From contig CAVYAL010000005.1 of NCBI GenBank assembly GCA_963766505.1, positions 1,240,001 through 1,304,000 of the forward strand: a stretch of DNA of 64,000 nucleotides. The letters are read 5' to 3'. Below are positions 34,271 to 42,461 of this stretch, one piece after another; position 1 is the first letter of the stretch; the number at the start of each line of letters is the position of its first letter. The translations under genes were made by a program, and so were the position numbers. The notes under the pieces were generated by a model that saw nothing but the letters and a program-made list of their open reading frames with translations, was not told where the DNA came from and searched no databases. The stretch is from DATIRA01 sp963766505 (GTDB taxonomy: Bacteria; Pseudomonadota; Gammaproteobacteria; Steroidobacterales; Steroidobacteraceae).

Positions 34271-36088
34271 TTGAGTTCCCGAGTCGCGATCGTCGACGGA
34301 CTCGACGGAATCCGTCTCAACCACGCGCTCAAGGCGGGCATTCATCGCGTCCTGTTGCGCCAGGAACACCTGAACAAGATCAACGTGTTCCCGGTGCCCG
34401 ACGGCGACACCGGCACCAACCTCGCGCTGACCATGAGCTCGGTCCTCGGCACGCTCAAGCGCTGGCCCGACCGCCACGCCGGGCAGACGCTGACACGAGT
34501 CGCGGACGCCGCGCTCGACGGGGCGCGTGGCAACTCCGGCGCGATCCTCGCGCAGTTCTTCCTCGGGCTCTGCGACAGGCTGGGTCATCTCGGTCGGCTG
34601 AGCCCGCGCGACTTCGTGGAAGGCGTCGCGGGCGGCGCCTCCTATGCGAGGGAGAGCCTCAGCGACCCGCGCGAGGGCACGATCCTGAGCGTGCTGACCG
34701 ATTTCGCCCGGGCGCTGCAGGAGAGCTCGGTGGAGGGCGCGCAGGATTTCCGGGCGCTGCTGCGACGCGGCGTGGCGGCGGCCCAGCTGTCGGTACGACG
34801 GACCACGCAGCAGCTCGAGGCGCTGCGGCGCGCGAACGTCGTGGACGCAGGGGCATTGGGCTTCTTCGAGCTGGTTTCCGGCATGCTCGAGTACCTCGAG
34901 AGCGGATCGGAGGACGATCCGGTTGAACCAGTGCCGCTGGTGATCGACTCGACCGCGGAAGCCACGGCAGGAGAGGAGCAGGACCTCGAGCACCGCTACT
35001 GCACGGAATGCATCGTCCTCTCGGACCGGGTCGACCGGCGCCGCCTGCGCGAGGCGCTCGCGCCGATTGGCAGCAGCCTGGTCATCGCGGGACTGCAGCA
35101 CAAGGTGCGGATCCACGTGCACGCCAACGACCCAGCCGAGGTGTTCCGCATCGCGGCCCGGTTCGGCCAGGTGTCCAACGAGAAGGCCGACGACATGCTG
35201 CGCCAGCAGCACTCGGCGCACGCAGGCACCCGACGAGTGGCGGTCGTCACCGATTCCGCGGCGGACATTCCCGAAGAGGAGCTCGATCGCCTCGACATCC
35301 ACATCGTGCCGCTGCGCGTCCATTTCGGCGAGCGGAGCTACCTGGACAAGATCGGCATCACGCCGGAGGAGTTCTTCGAGGAGATCCAGGCCAATCCGGA
35401 GCCGCCGACGACGTCCCAGCCGCCGCCCGGAGACTTCCGCCGGCAGTTCGAGTTTCTCGGCTCGCATTACGCGTCGGTGATATCGGTGAACCTGACCCGG
35501 AGGGTCAGCGGCACCTGCGCGGCCGCCGAGACGGCCGCAACCCGAACCCGCACCCACGGCCAGGTGACCGTGATCGACAGCATGAACGCCTCGCTGGGCC
35601 AGGGACTGGTCGCGATGTTCGCGGCGGAGTGTGCCAGGGCCGGGATGGACGGCGAGCAGATCGCCGCGGCGACCCGCGCGATCCTGCCCAGGACGCGGAC
35701 CTTCGGCCTGGCGGGATCGCTCGAGTATGCGGTGCGCGGGGGACGGGTTCCGCGCTGGATCAAGAACGTCGCCGATGCGCTGCGGCTGATGCCGGTCCTG
35801 CACAACGACTCGCAGGGCCGCGTGACGGCCGGCGGCGTGCTGTTCGGACGACGACGCCTGAAGGAGAAGTTCGCCGCGTTCGTGCTGCGGCGGATGGACG
35901 AGGATCGCCGCTACCGCCTGCTCGTGGGTCACGCGAACTGCGAAGGCGATGGACAGTGGCTGCTGGATCGCCTGAGCGGGCCGAATGTGGCCTATGCTCG
36001 GCTGCTGCCGCTCGGCAGCGCGCTGGGCGCCCACGGCGGTCCGGGCATGCTGGTCGTGGGCCTGCAGGAGTACGAGCCACCACAATGA
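34271..36088 (+). CDS. DAK/DhaL-like kinase fused to DegV (FakA-FakB type fusion)
   Basis: 605 residues from a TTG start preceded by GAGGGA. N-terminal DhaL kinase domain about 10-190 with the nucleotide/Mg motif VPDGDTGTN (Asp44, Asp46); DAK1_2-like domain about 240-310; DegV fatty-acid-binding domain about 318-605 (AVVTDSAADIPEEELDRLDI, with VSRRVSGTC-like substrate region RVSGTCAAAETAA). In Firmicutes FakA and FakB are separate proteins that phosphorylate exogenous fatty acids; here both parts are one polypeptide. Function as a fatty acid kinase is inferred. Confidence 0.85.
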   Translation: MSSRVAIVDGLDGIRLNHALKAGIHRVLLRQEHLNKINVFPVPDGDTGTNLALTMSSVLGTLKRWPDRHAGQTLTRVADAALDGARGNSGAILAQFFLGLCDRLGHLGRLSPRDFVEGVAGGASYARESLSDPREGTILSVLTDFARALQESSVEGAQDFRALLRRGVAAAQLSVRRTTQQLEALRRANVVDAGALGFFELVSGMLEYLESGSEDDPVEPVPLVIDSTAEATAGEEQDLEHRYCTECIVLSDRVDRRRLREALAPIGSSLVIAGLQHKVRIHVHANDPAEVFRIAARFGQVSNEKADDMLRQQHSAHAGTRRVAVVTDSAADIPEEELDRLDIHIVPLRVHFGERSYLDKIGITPEEFFEEIQANPEPPTTSQPPPGDFRRQFEFLGSHYASVISVNLTRRVSGTCAAAETAATRTRTHGQVTVIDSMNASLGQGLVAMFAAECARAGMDGEQIAAATRAILPRTRTFGLAGSLEYAVRGGRVPRWIKNVADALRLMPVLHNDSQGRVTAGGVLFGRRRLKEKFAAFVLRRMDEDRRYRLLVGHANCEGDGQWLLDRLSGPNVAYARLLPLGSALGAHGGPGMLVVGLQEYEPPQ

Positions 36089-37209
36089 AGATAGAAACCC
36101 TTGCGATTCACGCCGGGCGTGCGGTCGACGCTGCGACCGGCGCCGTGCGCGAACCGATCCACCTCTCGACCACCTTCGAGCGGTCGACCGAGGGCGGATA
36201 TCCCCACGGTTTCAGCTATGCGCGAGCGGACAATCCGAACCGCGCCTCGCTCGAACGGGCGGTCGCGGCACTGGAGTCCGGGACCCAGGCAGTGGCCTTC
36301 GCCTCCGGCTCGGCCGCCTCGCTGGCCGTGTTCAGTCTCGCGGCACCCGGCGGCCGCATCCTGTGTTCCGAGGACTGCTATCACGGTACCGCAGCGCAGC
36401 TGCGGGAACTGCTGCCACGCTTCGGCATTCGCAGCGACTTCGTGGACATGACCGACCTGGCCGAAGTGGATCGAGCCCTGGGGGCCGGTGCATCGCTGCT
36501 CTGGCTGGAAACGCCCTCGAACCCGCTGCTGCGGATCAGCGACGTCGCGGCCATTGCGGACCTCGCCCACGCGCAGGGCGCCCTGCTCGCCTGCGACAAC
36601 ACCTTCGCCAGCCCGGTGCTGCAGCGTCCGCTCGAGCTCGGCGCGGACCTCGTCATGCACAGCTCGACCAAGTACCTCGGAGGACACAGCGACATGCTCG
36701 GCGGCGTCGTGGTGCTGCGCGACGCGGGGCCGCCGCTCGCAAGGCTGCGGGAGTTCCAGTCGTCCGGGGGCGGGATACCTTCTCCGTTCGACTGCTGGCT
36801 GCTGCTGCGCAGCCTGGCGACGCTGCCCTGCCGGGTGCGCGGCCAGGCCGCGAATGCGCTGGCGCTGGCGCGCTTCCTCGCCGCAGACCCGCGCGTGCTC
36901 GCGGTCCACTATCCCGGCCTCGAGTCGCACCCGGGGCACGAGCTCGCAGCGCGGCAGATGAACGGCGGCTACGGCGGGGTGGTTTCCTTCCAGGTACCGG
37001 GAGATGCCGCGGCGGCGCTCGCCGTCGTCGCCAGGACCACGATCTTCACGCGGGCAACCAGCCTCGGAGGCGTGGAGAGCCTGATCGAGCACCGCGCTTC
37101 CGTCGAAGGGCCGCTCACGACTACACCGCCCAACCTGATCAGGCTGTCGGTCGGGCTCGAGAACGCCGACGACCTGGTCCGCGACCTCGACCAGGCGCTC
37201 GGCTCCTGA
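36085..37209 (+). CDS. Cys/Met metabolism PLP-dependent enzyme (cystathionine synthase/lyase-like)
   Basis: 374 residues, Cys/Met metabolism fold type I. The Schiff-base lysine is in HSSTKYLGGHSD; LETPSNPLLRISDV and ACDNTFASPVLQRPL are cofactor/substrate segments. The N-terminus MKIETLAIHAGR fits the family. Cystathionine gamma-synthase, gamma-lyase, beta-lyase and O-acylhomoserine sulfhydrylase are not separable from these motifs. ATG overlaps the FakA-FakB stop by 4 bases, so it belongs to the operon; a functional link is not obvious. Confidence 0.9.
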   Translation: MKIETLAIHAGRAVDAATGAVREPIHLSTTFERSTEGGYPHGFSYARADNPNRASLERAVAALESGTQAVAFASGSAASLAVFSLAAPGGRILCSEDCYHGTAAQLRELLPRFGIRSDFVDMTDLAEVDRALGAGASLLWLETPSNPLLRISDVAAIADLAHAQGALLACDNTFASPVLQRPLELGADLVMHSSTKYLGGHSDMLGGVVVLRDAGPPLARLREFQSSGGGIPSPFDCWLLLRSLATLPCRVRGQAANALALARFLAADPRVLAVHYPGLESHPGHELAARQMNGGYGGVVSFQVPGDAAAALAVVARTTIFTRATSLGGVESLIEHRASVEGPLTTTPPNLIRLSVGLENADDLVRDLDQALGS

Positions 37210-37218
37210 GCGTGGCCC

Positions 37219-37689
37219 TCAGCGAATAGCCGGCGGAGCGCAGGCCTCGGCTGCGCCCTGCGCGGCCTGCAGCGCAGCGACGCAGGCCGCCGGGTCCACG
37301 GGGCGCTCGACCGGCAGGTCGGCCCGCTGCCAGGCCGCCATGTCGCCTTCGAGCAGTGACGGGGCAGCGTAGCCGTTCGCCAGCAGCACGTCGGCCGCGA
37401 TCCTGGCGCGTCGGCCGCTGCGGCAGTAGAGCACCAGGTCCTGGTCCTTCGGGATCTCGGCGAGCCTGCCGGCCACCTGGTCGAACGGAATGTTGACCGC
37501 GCCTGGAACGTGGCCTGTCGCGTATTCCTCGGGACTGCGCACGTCGAGCACGAAAGCCGCCGAGACCGCCTGCGACTGGCGCTCGCTCAGCGCCTCGGCA
37601 GAAATGCTCGTCGGCGACTTCTCCCCGGCGAATGCGCCGGCGATCAACAGGCAGCCCGCCGCCGCGACCACGCCCTGCCTGAACCTCAT
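37219..37689 (-). CDS. Exported single-domain rhodanese-like protein
   Basis: 156 residues with a signal peptide (VVAAAGCLLIAGAFAGEKS). Rhodanese fold about 38-130 with FVLDVRSPEEYATGHVPGA and active-site loop CRSGRRAR (Cys89). Likely a periplasmic sulfur-transfer or thiol-handling protein; partner unknown. Dodecin lies 37 bases upstream on the same strand. Confidence 0.92.
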   Translation of the reverse strand: MRFRQGVVAAAGCLLIAGAFAGEKSPTSISAEALSERQSQAVSAAFVLDVRSPEEYATGHVPGAVNIPFDQVAGRLAEIPKDQDLVLYCRSGRRARIAADVLLANGYAAPSLLEGDMAAWQRADLPVERPVDPAACVAALQAAQGAAEACAPPAIR

Positions 37690-37726
37690 CGGATCGGCAC
37701 CCCGGCTCTGACGTCCCGCGACTGGC

Positions 37727-37936
37727 TCAAGACTTGTCGTCCAGCACGAAGGTCAGCTTCAACCTGACCTTGTACTCGGTCACCTTGCCAGCCTTGACGG
37801 CCACTTCCTGGTCGGCGACCCACGCTCCGGTGATGCCGTGGATCGTCTTGCTGGCCCGCTTGACGCCGCTTTCGACCGCATCGGCAAAGCTCTTCTTCGA
37901 CGTGGCAGTGATCTCTGTGATTTTCGCGACGGACAT
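37727..37936 (-). CDS. Dodecin family flavin-binding protein
   Basis: 69 residues: MSVAKITEITATSKKSFADA, SGVKRASKTIHGITGAWVAD and a C-terminal strand KVTEYKVRLKLTFVLD. Dodecins are dodecameric hollow spheres that store and protect flavins (or other ligands). The tryptophan in GAWVAD sits where dodecins stack the isoalloxazine ring. Start at 37936 fits the family length exactly; the longer open frame upstream is not coding. Confidence 0.93.
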   Translation of the reverse strand: MSVAKITEITATSKKSFADAVESGVKRASKTIHGITGAWVADQEVAVKAGKVTEYKVRLKLTFVLDDKS

Positions 37937-38023
37937 GATTGGCCTCCTGGGTCTGACCGGCCGACTGGCCGGAGATGCGCCGCCGGAACTGGCGGCTCGC
38001 TGACGGATGCGCCGCAGCAAGCA

Positions 38024-38548
38024 TCACCAGCGCTGCGGAACCCTCTGCAACTTGCTCACATCGTAACCGAGATCGGCCACGCGCTGCGCGAGCCTCGCGT
38101 AGTCCGCCTCGGAAATCTCGGGCTCCCGCGCCATGATCCAGACGTAGTCGAGCGCGCTGCGCGCGATGATCGTCTCGGTGTATTCGGGGTCCACGTATGC
38201 GATCAGGTATTCGGCCTTTATCGGCCATACGAACTGCATGCCCCACACGGCGTTGGATTCCTGGTCCCGGACGAACCCCCGGGGACGCATGACTTTCTCG
38301 GGGCCGTCGAATGCGTCCTGGCGAAAGGTGAACGTCGTCGCGATGCTGCCGTCCTGGTCCAGCCGGTAGGACTCGACGGCGTTGTGCGCCCCCTCCTCGA
38401 GGAAGGTTGGAATGTTCGCGATCACGTACCAGTCGCCCATGAAGCGATCGAGATCCACGTCGCTGGCCGTGGGAATCGACGGAGCTGAGGTGCAGGCGAT
38501 GAGCATGAGCAGGCTCGAGGCGGCGCCGACCAGGCGACTGACAGGCAT
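38024..38548 (-). CDS. blc: Lipocalin Blc-like outer membrane lipoprotein
   Basis: 174 residues. N-terminal signal with lipobox LMLIAC, then the lipocalin motif MGDWYVIANIPTFLEEGAHN; WGMQFVWPIKAEYLIAYVD and DYVWIMAREPEIS are the second and third structurally conserved regions. Blc binds lysophospholipids and appears under envelope stress. Start 38548 has a good GGGAGATC ribosome binding site. It is divergent from a LysR gene, which may control it. Confidence 0.9.
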   Translation of the reverse strand: MPVSRLVGAASSLLMLIACTSAPSIPTASDVDLDRFMGDWYVIANIPTFLEEGAHNAVESYRLDQDGSIATTFTFRQDAFDGPEKVMRPRGFVRDQESNAVWGMQFVWPIKAEYLIAYVDPEYTETIIARSALDYVWIMAREPEISEADYARLAQRVADLGYDVSKLQRVPQRW

Positions 38549-38684
38549 GATTTGATCTCCCTCAACGCTACATTTCGTCCACTGCTCAAGGCCGGTTTCA
38601 GGCTGACATCGCAGGCTGGTTTCTTCAGTTTGACTGGACAAGCCACGACACGGACAGCTTGATGACAGGTAGATTTCACCTTAT

Positions 38685-38703
38685 TGTTAACGAATTGTTT
38701 ACA
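38685..38703. promoter_or_regulatory. Candidate LysR-type operator between blc and lysR
   Basis: TGTTAAC-gaatt-GTTTACA, a 19-bp imperfect inverted repeat (6 of 7 arm positions paired) containing the T-N11-A pattern of LysR regulators. It ends 13 bases before the LysR start at 38717 and about 140 bases upstream of blc. Confidence 0.4.
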
Positions 38704-38716
38704 CGAGGCGCGTGCC

Positions 38717-39640
38717 ATGGCCGGCCAGCAGGATCGCCTGCCGCTCAATGCCCTGCGGGTATTCGAAGCGGTCGCGACCCACTTGAGCTTCACTGCGGCT
38801 GCGAAGGAACTCGGTGTCACGACGGCGGCCGTCAGCGCCCAGGTCAAGGCGCTGGAAGCGGATATCGGGGTTCCGCTCTTCCGCCGGCACACGCGTGCCG
38901 TCGCGCTCACGCAGGAGGGGGCGGAGCTGCTGCCGGGCGTCGCCCGGGGACTCGAAGAGCTGCGCCGCGCCGTGGACCGGCTGCGCCGGGAGCGGGTCGG
39001 CGGCCTGCTGAACCTGAGCGTGCCGAACGAGTTCCTGCAGCGCTGGCTGCTGCCCCGCCTGGGCGAGTTCACCCGCCGTCACCCGGAGATCGAGGTGCGC
39101 TTCGGCCCGCCCCGGGCGGCGCTCGATTTCAGCCGCGATGATTTCCACGCAGCCATCATTTACGGCCTCGGCCCCTGGCCGGGCCTCAAGGCCGAGCGCC
39201 TGCTCGATGAATGGGTCTTCCCCGTCTGCAGTCCTGCGCTGCTGGCGCAACTCGGCCCCATCGAGACGCTGTCTGATTTCACGCGCTACCCGTTGATCCA
39301 CAGCCGCTCGGAGCCCTGGGTCGACTGGTTGAGACGGGTGGGCGGAGATACGACCCGCGCCGAGACGATTCCGCAGCTGGAGGACTCCTCGGCAGCGCTC
39401 GCGGCGGTAGAGCAGGGCGCCGGGGTGGCGCTGGCACGGTGGTCGCTGGTGGCCTCGGAGCTCGCCGCGGGGCGCCTGGTCCGGCCGATGCTGCCCAGCG
39501 TTCAGCAACGCCGGGCCTGGTACCTGGTCGCGCCCCCGGAGCATTTTTCGCTGCCGAAAGTCGTCCGGTTCCGGACCTGGCTGCTGGAGTGCTGCCAGGA
39601 ATTCGCCGCCCCGACCGGCGAGACGCTCGGACCGGGCTGA
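38717..39640 (+). CDS. LysR-family transcriptional regulator (GcvA-like)
   Basis: 307 residues. Winged helix about 8-65 (PLNALRVFEAVATHLSFTAA, AKELGVTTAAVSAQVKALEA) and a LysR substrate-binding domain about 95-300. The subgroup that includes GcvA and the AmpR-like regulators has this N-terminus. ATG 38717 was chosen because the HTH begins 8 residues later. It is divergent from blc with a 168-base gap; blc is a possible target. Confidence 0.92.
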   Translation: MAGQQDRLPLNALRVFEAVATHLSFTAAAKELGVTTAAVSAQVKALEADIGVPLFRRHTRAVALTQEGAELLPGVARGLEELRRAVDRLRRERVGGLLNLSVPNEFLQRWLLPRLGEFTRRHPEIEVRFGPPRAALDFSRDDFHAAIIYGLGPWPGLKAERLLDEWVFPVCSPALLAQLGPIETLSDFTRYPLIHSRSEPWVDWLRRVGGDTTRAETIPQLEDSSAALAAVEQGAGVALARWSLVASELAAGRLVRPMLPSVQQRRAWYLVAPPEHFSLPKVVRFRTWLLECCQEFAAPTGETLGPG

Positions 39641-39645
39641 GCCGA

Positions 39646-40620
39646 TCAGCGCAGCTTCAAGCGCGAGATCACGGGCCGATGGTCCGAGCCCACGTCCGGC
39701 CCGACGCTCGCCGCCTCGACGCACAGTCCGCTCGAAACGAGCACGTGATCGATGCGCAGCGCGAGCGGCCAGAAGCCCGCCATCCAGGTCGGGTGCCAGG
39801 CACGACGCGGAAAAACATCCTGCAGTCCTCCTCGGTCCAGCAGCTGCTCGTAGCGCGGCGCATGGGGACTGAGGTTCAGGTCGCCGAGCAGGACTGCCGG
39901 CGTATCGTCCGCGCGCACGTGGTCCGCTGCGCCGAACAGCGAAGCGTCGCGGCTGCGGGCCAGCTCGGGCAGCAATGGCCAGCGGGTGTGCAGCCCGATG
40001 AAACGCAGCCTGCTGTCACCGATTTCGACGGTGCCGGTCAGCGACGGCAGGCCGTCCCCCGCGAGGTCGACGCTCGCTGCGCTGAGCGCGTACCGGCTGA
40101 TCACCCCGATGCCGTAAGCGTCCTGGCGCGGGAGCAGCCACTGGTGGGGGTATTCATCGCTCAGGCGGACGAGAGCACCGGCCCATTCGTCGGTGACCTC
40201 CTGCAGTATCACCAGGTCCGCAGGCCCGGATGCGAGCCAGGAGACGAACGAATCCGGGTCCGGGTTCCGGAACCAGAGGTTCACGGTGGCGACCGTGAAC
40301 GCCGGGCCGTCGCAGGCAACGCGCGCTGCGCCCGCCTGCGAGCTCGGCACCACCGGCCAGGCATGGAGCGCGGCCAGCGTGAGCGCGAGCGCGGCCGGCC
40401 GCCAGCGCCCGAGCCCGGCCAGCAGCATCGCGACCAGGATCGACGCGACCATGTACTGCGGCCGGAAATGCACGAACAGCTCGAACGGCCACCCGAGCGG
40501 CGACATCACGGCCAGCAGGCTCGCTACGCAGAGTGCAGCGAGAACGGCCAGTCCGACGACGGCTGCCGGGGACCGGAGTCGTTGCTGCTGAAAAGTCGCG
40601 GATCGGCGGCCGCGCATCAT
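39646..40620 (-). CDS. Membrane endonuclease/exonuclease/phosphatase family protein
   Basis: 324 residues. Three N-terminal hydrophobic segments about 20-100 are followed by an EEP domain about 108-324: FTVATVNLWFRNPD, VILQEVTDEW, LLGDLNLSPHA, and the catalytic GSDHRPVISRLKL end. The active site would face the periplasm if the helices are as expected. Family members cleave phosphodiesters or phospholipid headgroups; substrate unknown. Its stop is 5 bases from the stop of the convergent LysR gene. Confidence 0.87.
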   Translation of the reverse strand: MMRGRRSATFQQQRLRSPAAVVGLAVLAALCVASLLAVMSPLGWPFELFVHFRPQYMVASILVAMLLAGLGRWRPAALALTLAALHAWPVVPSSQAGAARVACDGPAFTVATVNLWFRNPDPDSFVSWLASGPADLVILQEVTDEWAGALVRLSDEYPHQWLLPRQDAYGIGVISRYALSAASVDLAGDGLPSLTGTVEIGDSRLRFIGLHTRWPLLPELARSRDASLFGAADHVRADDTPAVLLGDLNLSPHAPRYEQLLDRGGLQDVFPRRAWHPTWMAGFWPLALRIDHVLVSSGLCVEAASVGPDVGSDHRPVISRLKLR

Positions 40621-40660
40621 CGACTAGCCTATCAGGACGAATCTGCGAGATGCTTGCCCG

Positions 40661-41716
40661 ATGTCTCAGGAATCAAGTCCCCGCCTGCAGGTGAACGGGC
40701 GCAGCAGGGCGCACACTGCCGCACTGGCCCTGCTGCTCTCGATCGCTGGCTGCAGCGAGCGGAGCGAACCTGAGCGCCTGCCGGGTCTCGCGATCGATCC
40801 CGGATCGGTCACGGTCTCCGGCATTTCCTCAGGAGGCTACATGGCGGCGCAGTTTCACGTCGCCTACTCGGACCTGGTCGGCGGAGCAGGCGTACTGGCG
40901 GCTGGGCCGTACTACTGCGCGGAGAACTCGCTGCGGCTTGCCCTCGGACGCTGCATGAAGGACGGCGAGGGAATTCCGACCGACCGGTTGCTGGAGATCA
41001 CCAGTCACCTTGCCCTGCGCGGGGAGATCGATCCGATCGCCGGCCTGGCTGACGACCGGGTCTGGATTTTCCATGGCGCTGACGACGAAGTCGTCGCGAC
41101 GCCGGTCGTGGATGCATTGCAGGCGTACTACGAGGCGCTGGTGCGGCCGGAGAACGTGCTGCGCGTGGAACGCAGCGCCACAGGCCATACCTTCCCGACG
41201 GTCGGCAAAGGCCGCGCCTGCGGGCTGACGGAGTCACCGTTCCTGGGCAACTGTGGCTTCGACGCCGCTCGAGCGTTGCTCGAGCAATTGTACGGCCCGC
41301 TGCAGTCGGCCGGCGGGAACGACCTCTTCCGGGACCTGCGCGAGTTCGATCAGAGGCCCTATTTCGAAGCCGCGGCGAGCCGCGCGTTCGCGGAGCACGG
41401 GTGGCTGTTCGTGCCCGAAGACTGCGGGCCCGGGGCCCGCGCGCACTGCCGCCTGCACGTGGTCTTCCATGGCTGCAAACAGGGGGTGACCGAGATCGGC
41501 CGCGAATTCGTCGAATCGGCAGGATACCTGGAGGTCGCCGCGGCGAACTCCATCGTGCTGCTGTTCCCGCAGGTCGCGCCGAGCTACCAGCCGCTGAACC
41601 CCAACGGCTGCTGGGACTGGTGGGGCTACGAGGGCGAGGATTACGCGCTGCAGCGCGGCGCGCAGATGGCGGTCCTCAGGCTGATGATCGCCGACCTGCT
41701 CGGCGAGCAGCGCTGA
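40661..41716 (+). CDS. PHB depolymerase-like esterase, probable lipoprotein
   Basis: 351 residues with a lipoprotein signal (LLLSIAGC, Cys31). Alpha/beta hydrolase of the Esterase_phd type: nucleophile Ser56 in SGISSGGYMAAQ, later Asp in FHGADDEVVATP, and His in ATGHTFPT. The C-terminal half has CRLHVVFHGCKQG and NPNGCWDWWGY, as in extracellular poly(3-hydroxyalkanoate) depolymerases. Likely hydrolyses short polyester or other ester bonds outside the inner membrane. Divergent from the EEP gene by 40 bases. Confidence 0.85.
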   Translation: MSQESSPRLQVNGRSRAHTAALALLLSIAGCSERSEPERLPGLAIDPGSVTVSGISSGGYMAAQFHVAYSDLVGGAGVLAAGPYYCAENSLRLALGRCMKDGEGIPTDRLLEITSHLALRGEIDPIAGLADDRVWIFHGADDEVVATPVVDALQAYYEALVRPENVLRVERSATGHTFPTVGKGRACGLTESPFLGNCGFDAARALLEQLYGPLQSAGGNDLFRDLREFDQRPYFEAAASRAFAEHGWLFVPEDCGPGARAHCRLHVVFHGCKQGVTEIGREFVESAGYLEVAAANSIVLLFPQVAPSYQPLNPNGCWDWWGYEGEDYALQRGAQMAVLRLMIADLLGEQR

Positions 41717-41717
41717 A

Positions 41718-42164
41718 TCAGAGCAGCGCGCGGGAGCGCTGTGCCCCGTAGACGACTTGCAGCCTGCGCACGCCCTTGACCCGCCGCGAGGAGCGGCGGA
41801 TCTCCTTCATCAGCCGGAGCAGCAACCGGGCCTCAGCACGCGTACCGCCCGCGCAGTACTCCTCGCTGAGCCCGAGGTGAAGCACCGTCACGTGCTCGAC
41901 GTCGGCGCGCATGTAGACCGCAACCCCGATCGGCCGCCCCGTCTCGGGCTCGACCGCGAACAGCGACTGCACGTCGCCATGGCCGCCCACCCTGACTCGC
42001 AGCCAGCCCTCCTGCTCGCGGATTTCTGGAGGGCCGTAGCGGTCGATCGCGTGGGCTATTTCATGCGCAAAGCGGGACTGGCAGCCGTTGAAGAACAACA
42101 GGCGTTCGAGGGCCGCGCGCTGATCGCTGGCCACCCGCGAAGCGAAGGTGATTGCTTCCCCCAT
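41718..42164 (-). CDS. Hypothetical protein, possibly GNAT-like
   Basis: 148 residues with no recognised family. An alpha/beta pattern resembling an acetyltransferase can be read (RPIGVAVYMRADVEHVTVLH, LGLSEEYCAGGTRAEARLLL, LMKEIRRSSRRVKGV), but the acetyl-CoA loop is not convincing. Its stop is 1 base from the stop of the convergent esterase gene. The 297 bases upstream to the TonB gene show nothing recognisable. Coding is supported by length and codon use. Confidence 0.6.
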   Translation of the reverse strand: MGEAITFASRVASDQRAALERLLFFNGCQSRFAHEIAHAIDRYGPPEIREQEGWLRVRVGGHGDVQSLFAVEPETGRPIGVAVYMRADVEHVTVLHLGLSEEYCAGGTRAEARLLLRLMKEIRRSSRRVKGVRRLQVVYGAQRSRALL

Positions 42165-42461
42165 AACCGTCGCACCGGACCGGTCTGCCGGCCTTCTCCG
42201 GACCCGCCGGGGATCATGAATCAGTGGGTGGACGCTGTCGAGCGCACCGGCGGAGATCCGCTATGCGCCGGACTTGCGGCCCGATCGCGTCGGATCGGTC
42301 CGGAACTTTGAATTGCCTCGGGTTTTTCGCGACCGGCAGTGGACTGCACCGCGGCCGTGGTGCGCAATCCGGTTTCGAGCTCGAAGCCCGGCCTGGGCCC
42401 GACCGGGCCAACGCCGGCGGCCCCCAGCGGACCGGCTACTCAAGACAGACCCGGGGCATCA

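Noticed and set aside
33965..36085. Minus-strand open frame of 706 codons opposite the FakA-FakB fusion gene
   Set aside because: Antisense shadow of a gene with clear family motifs; no recognisable protein.
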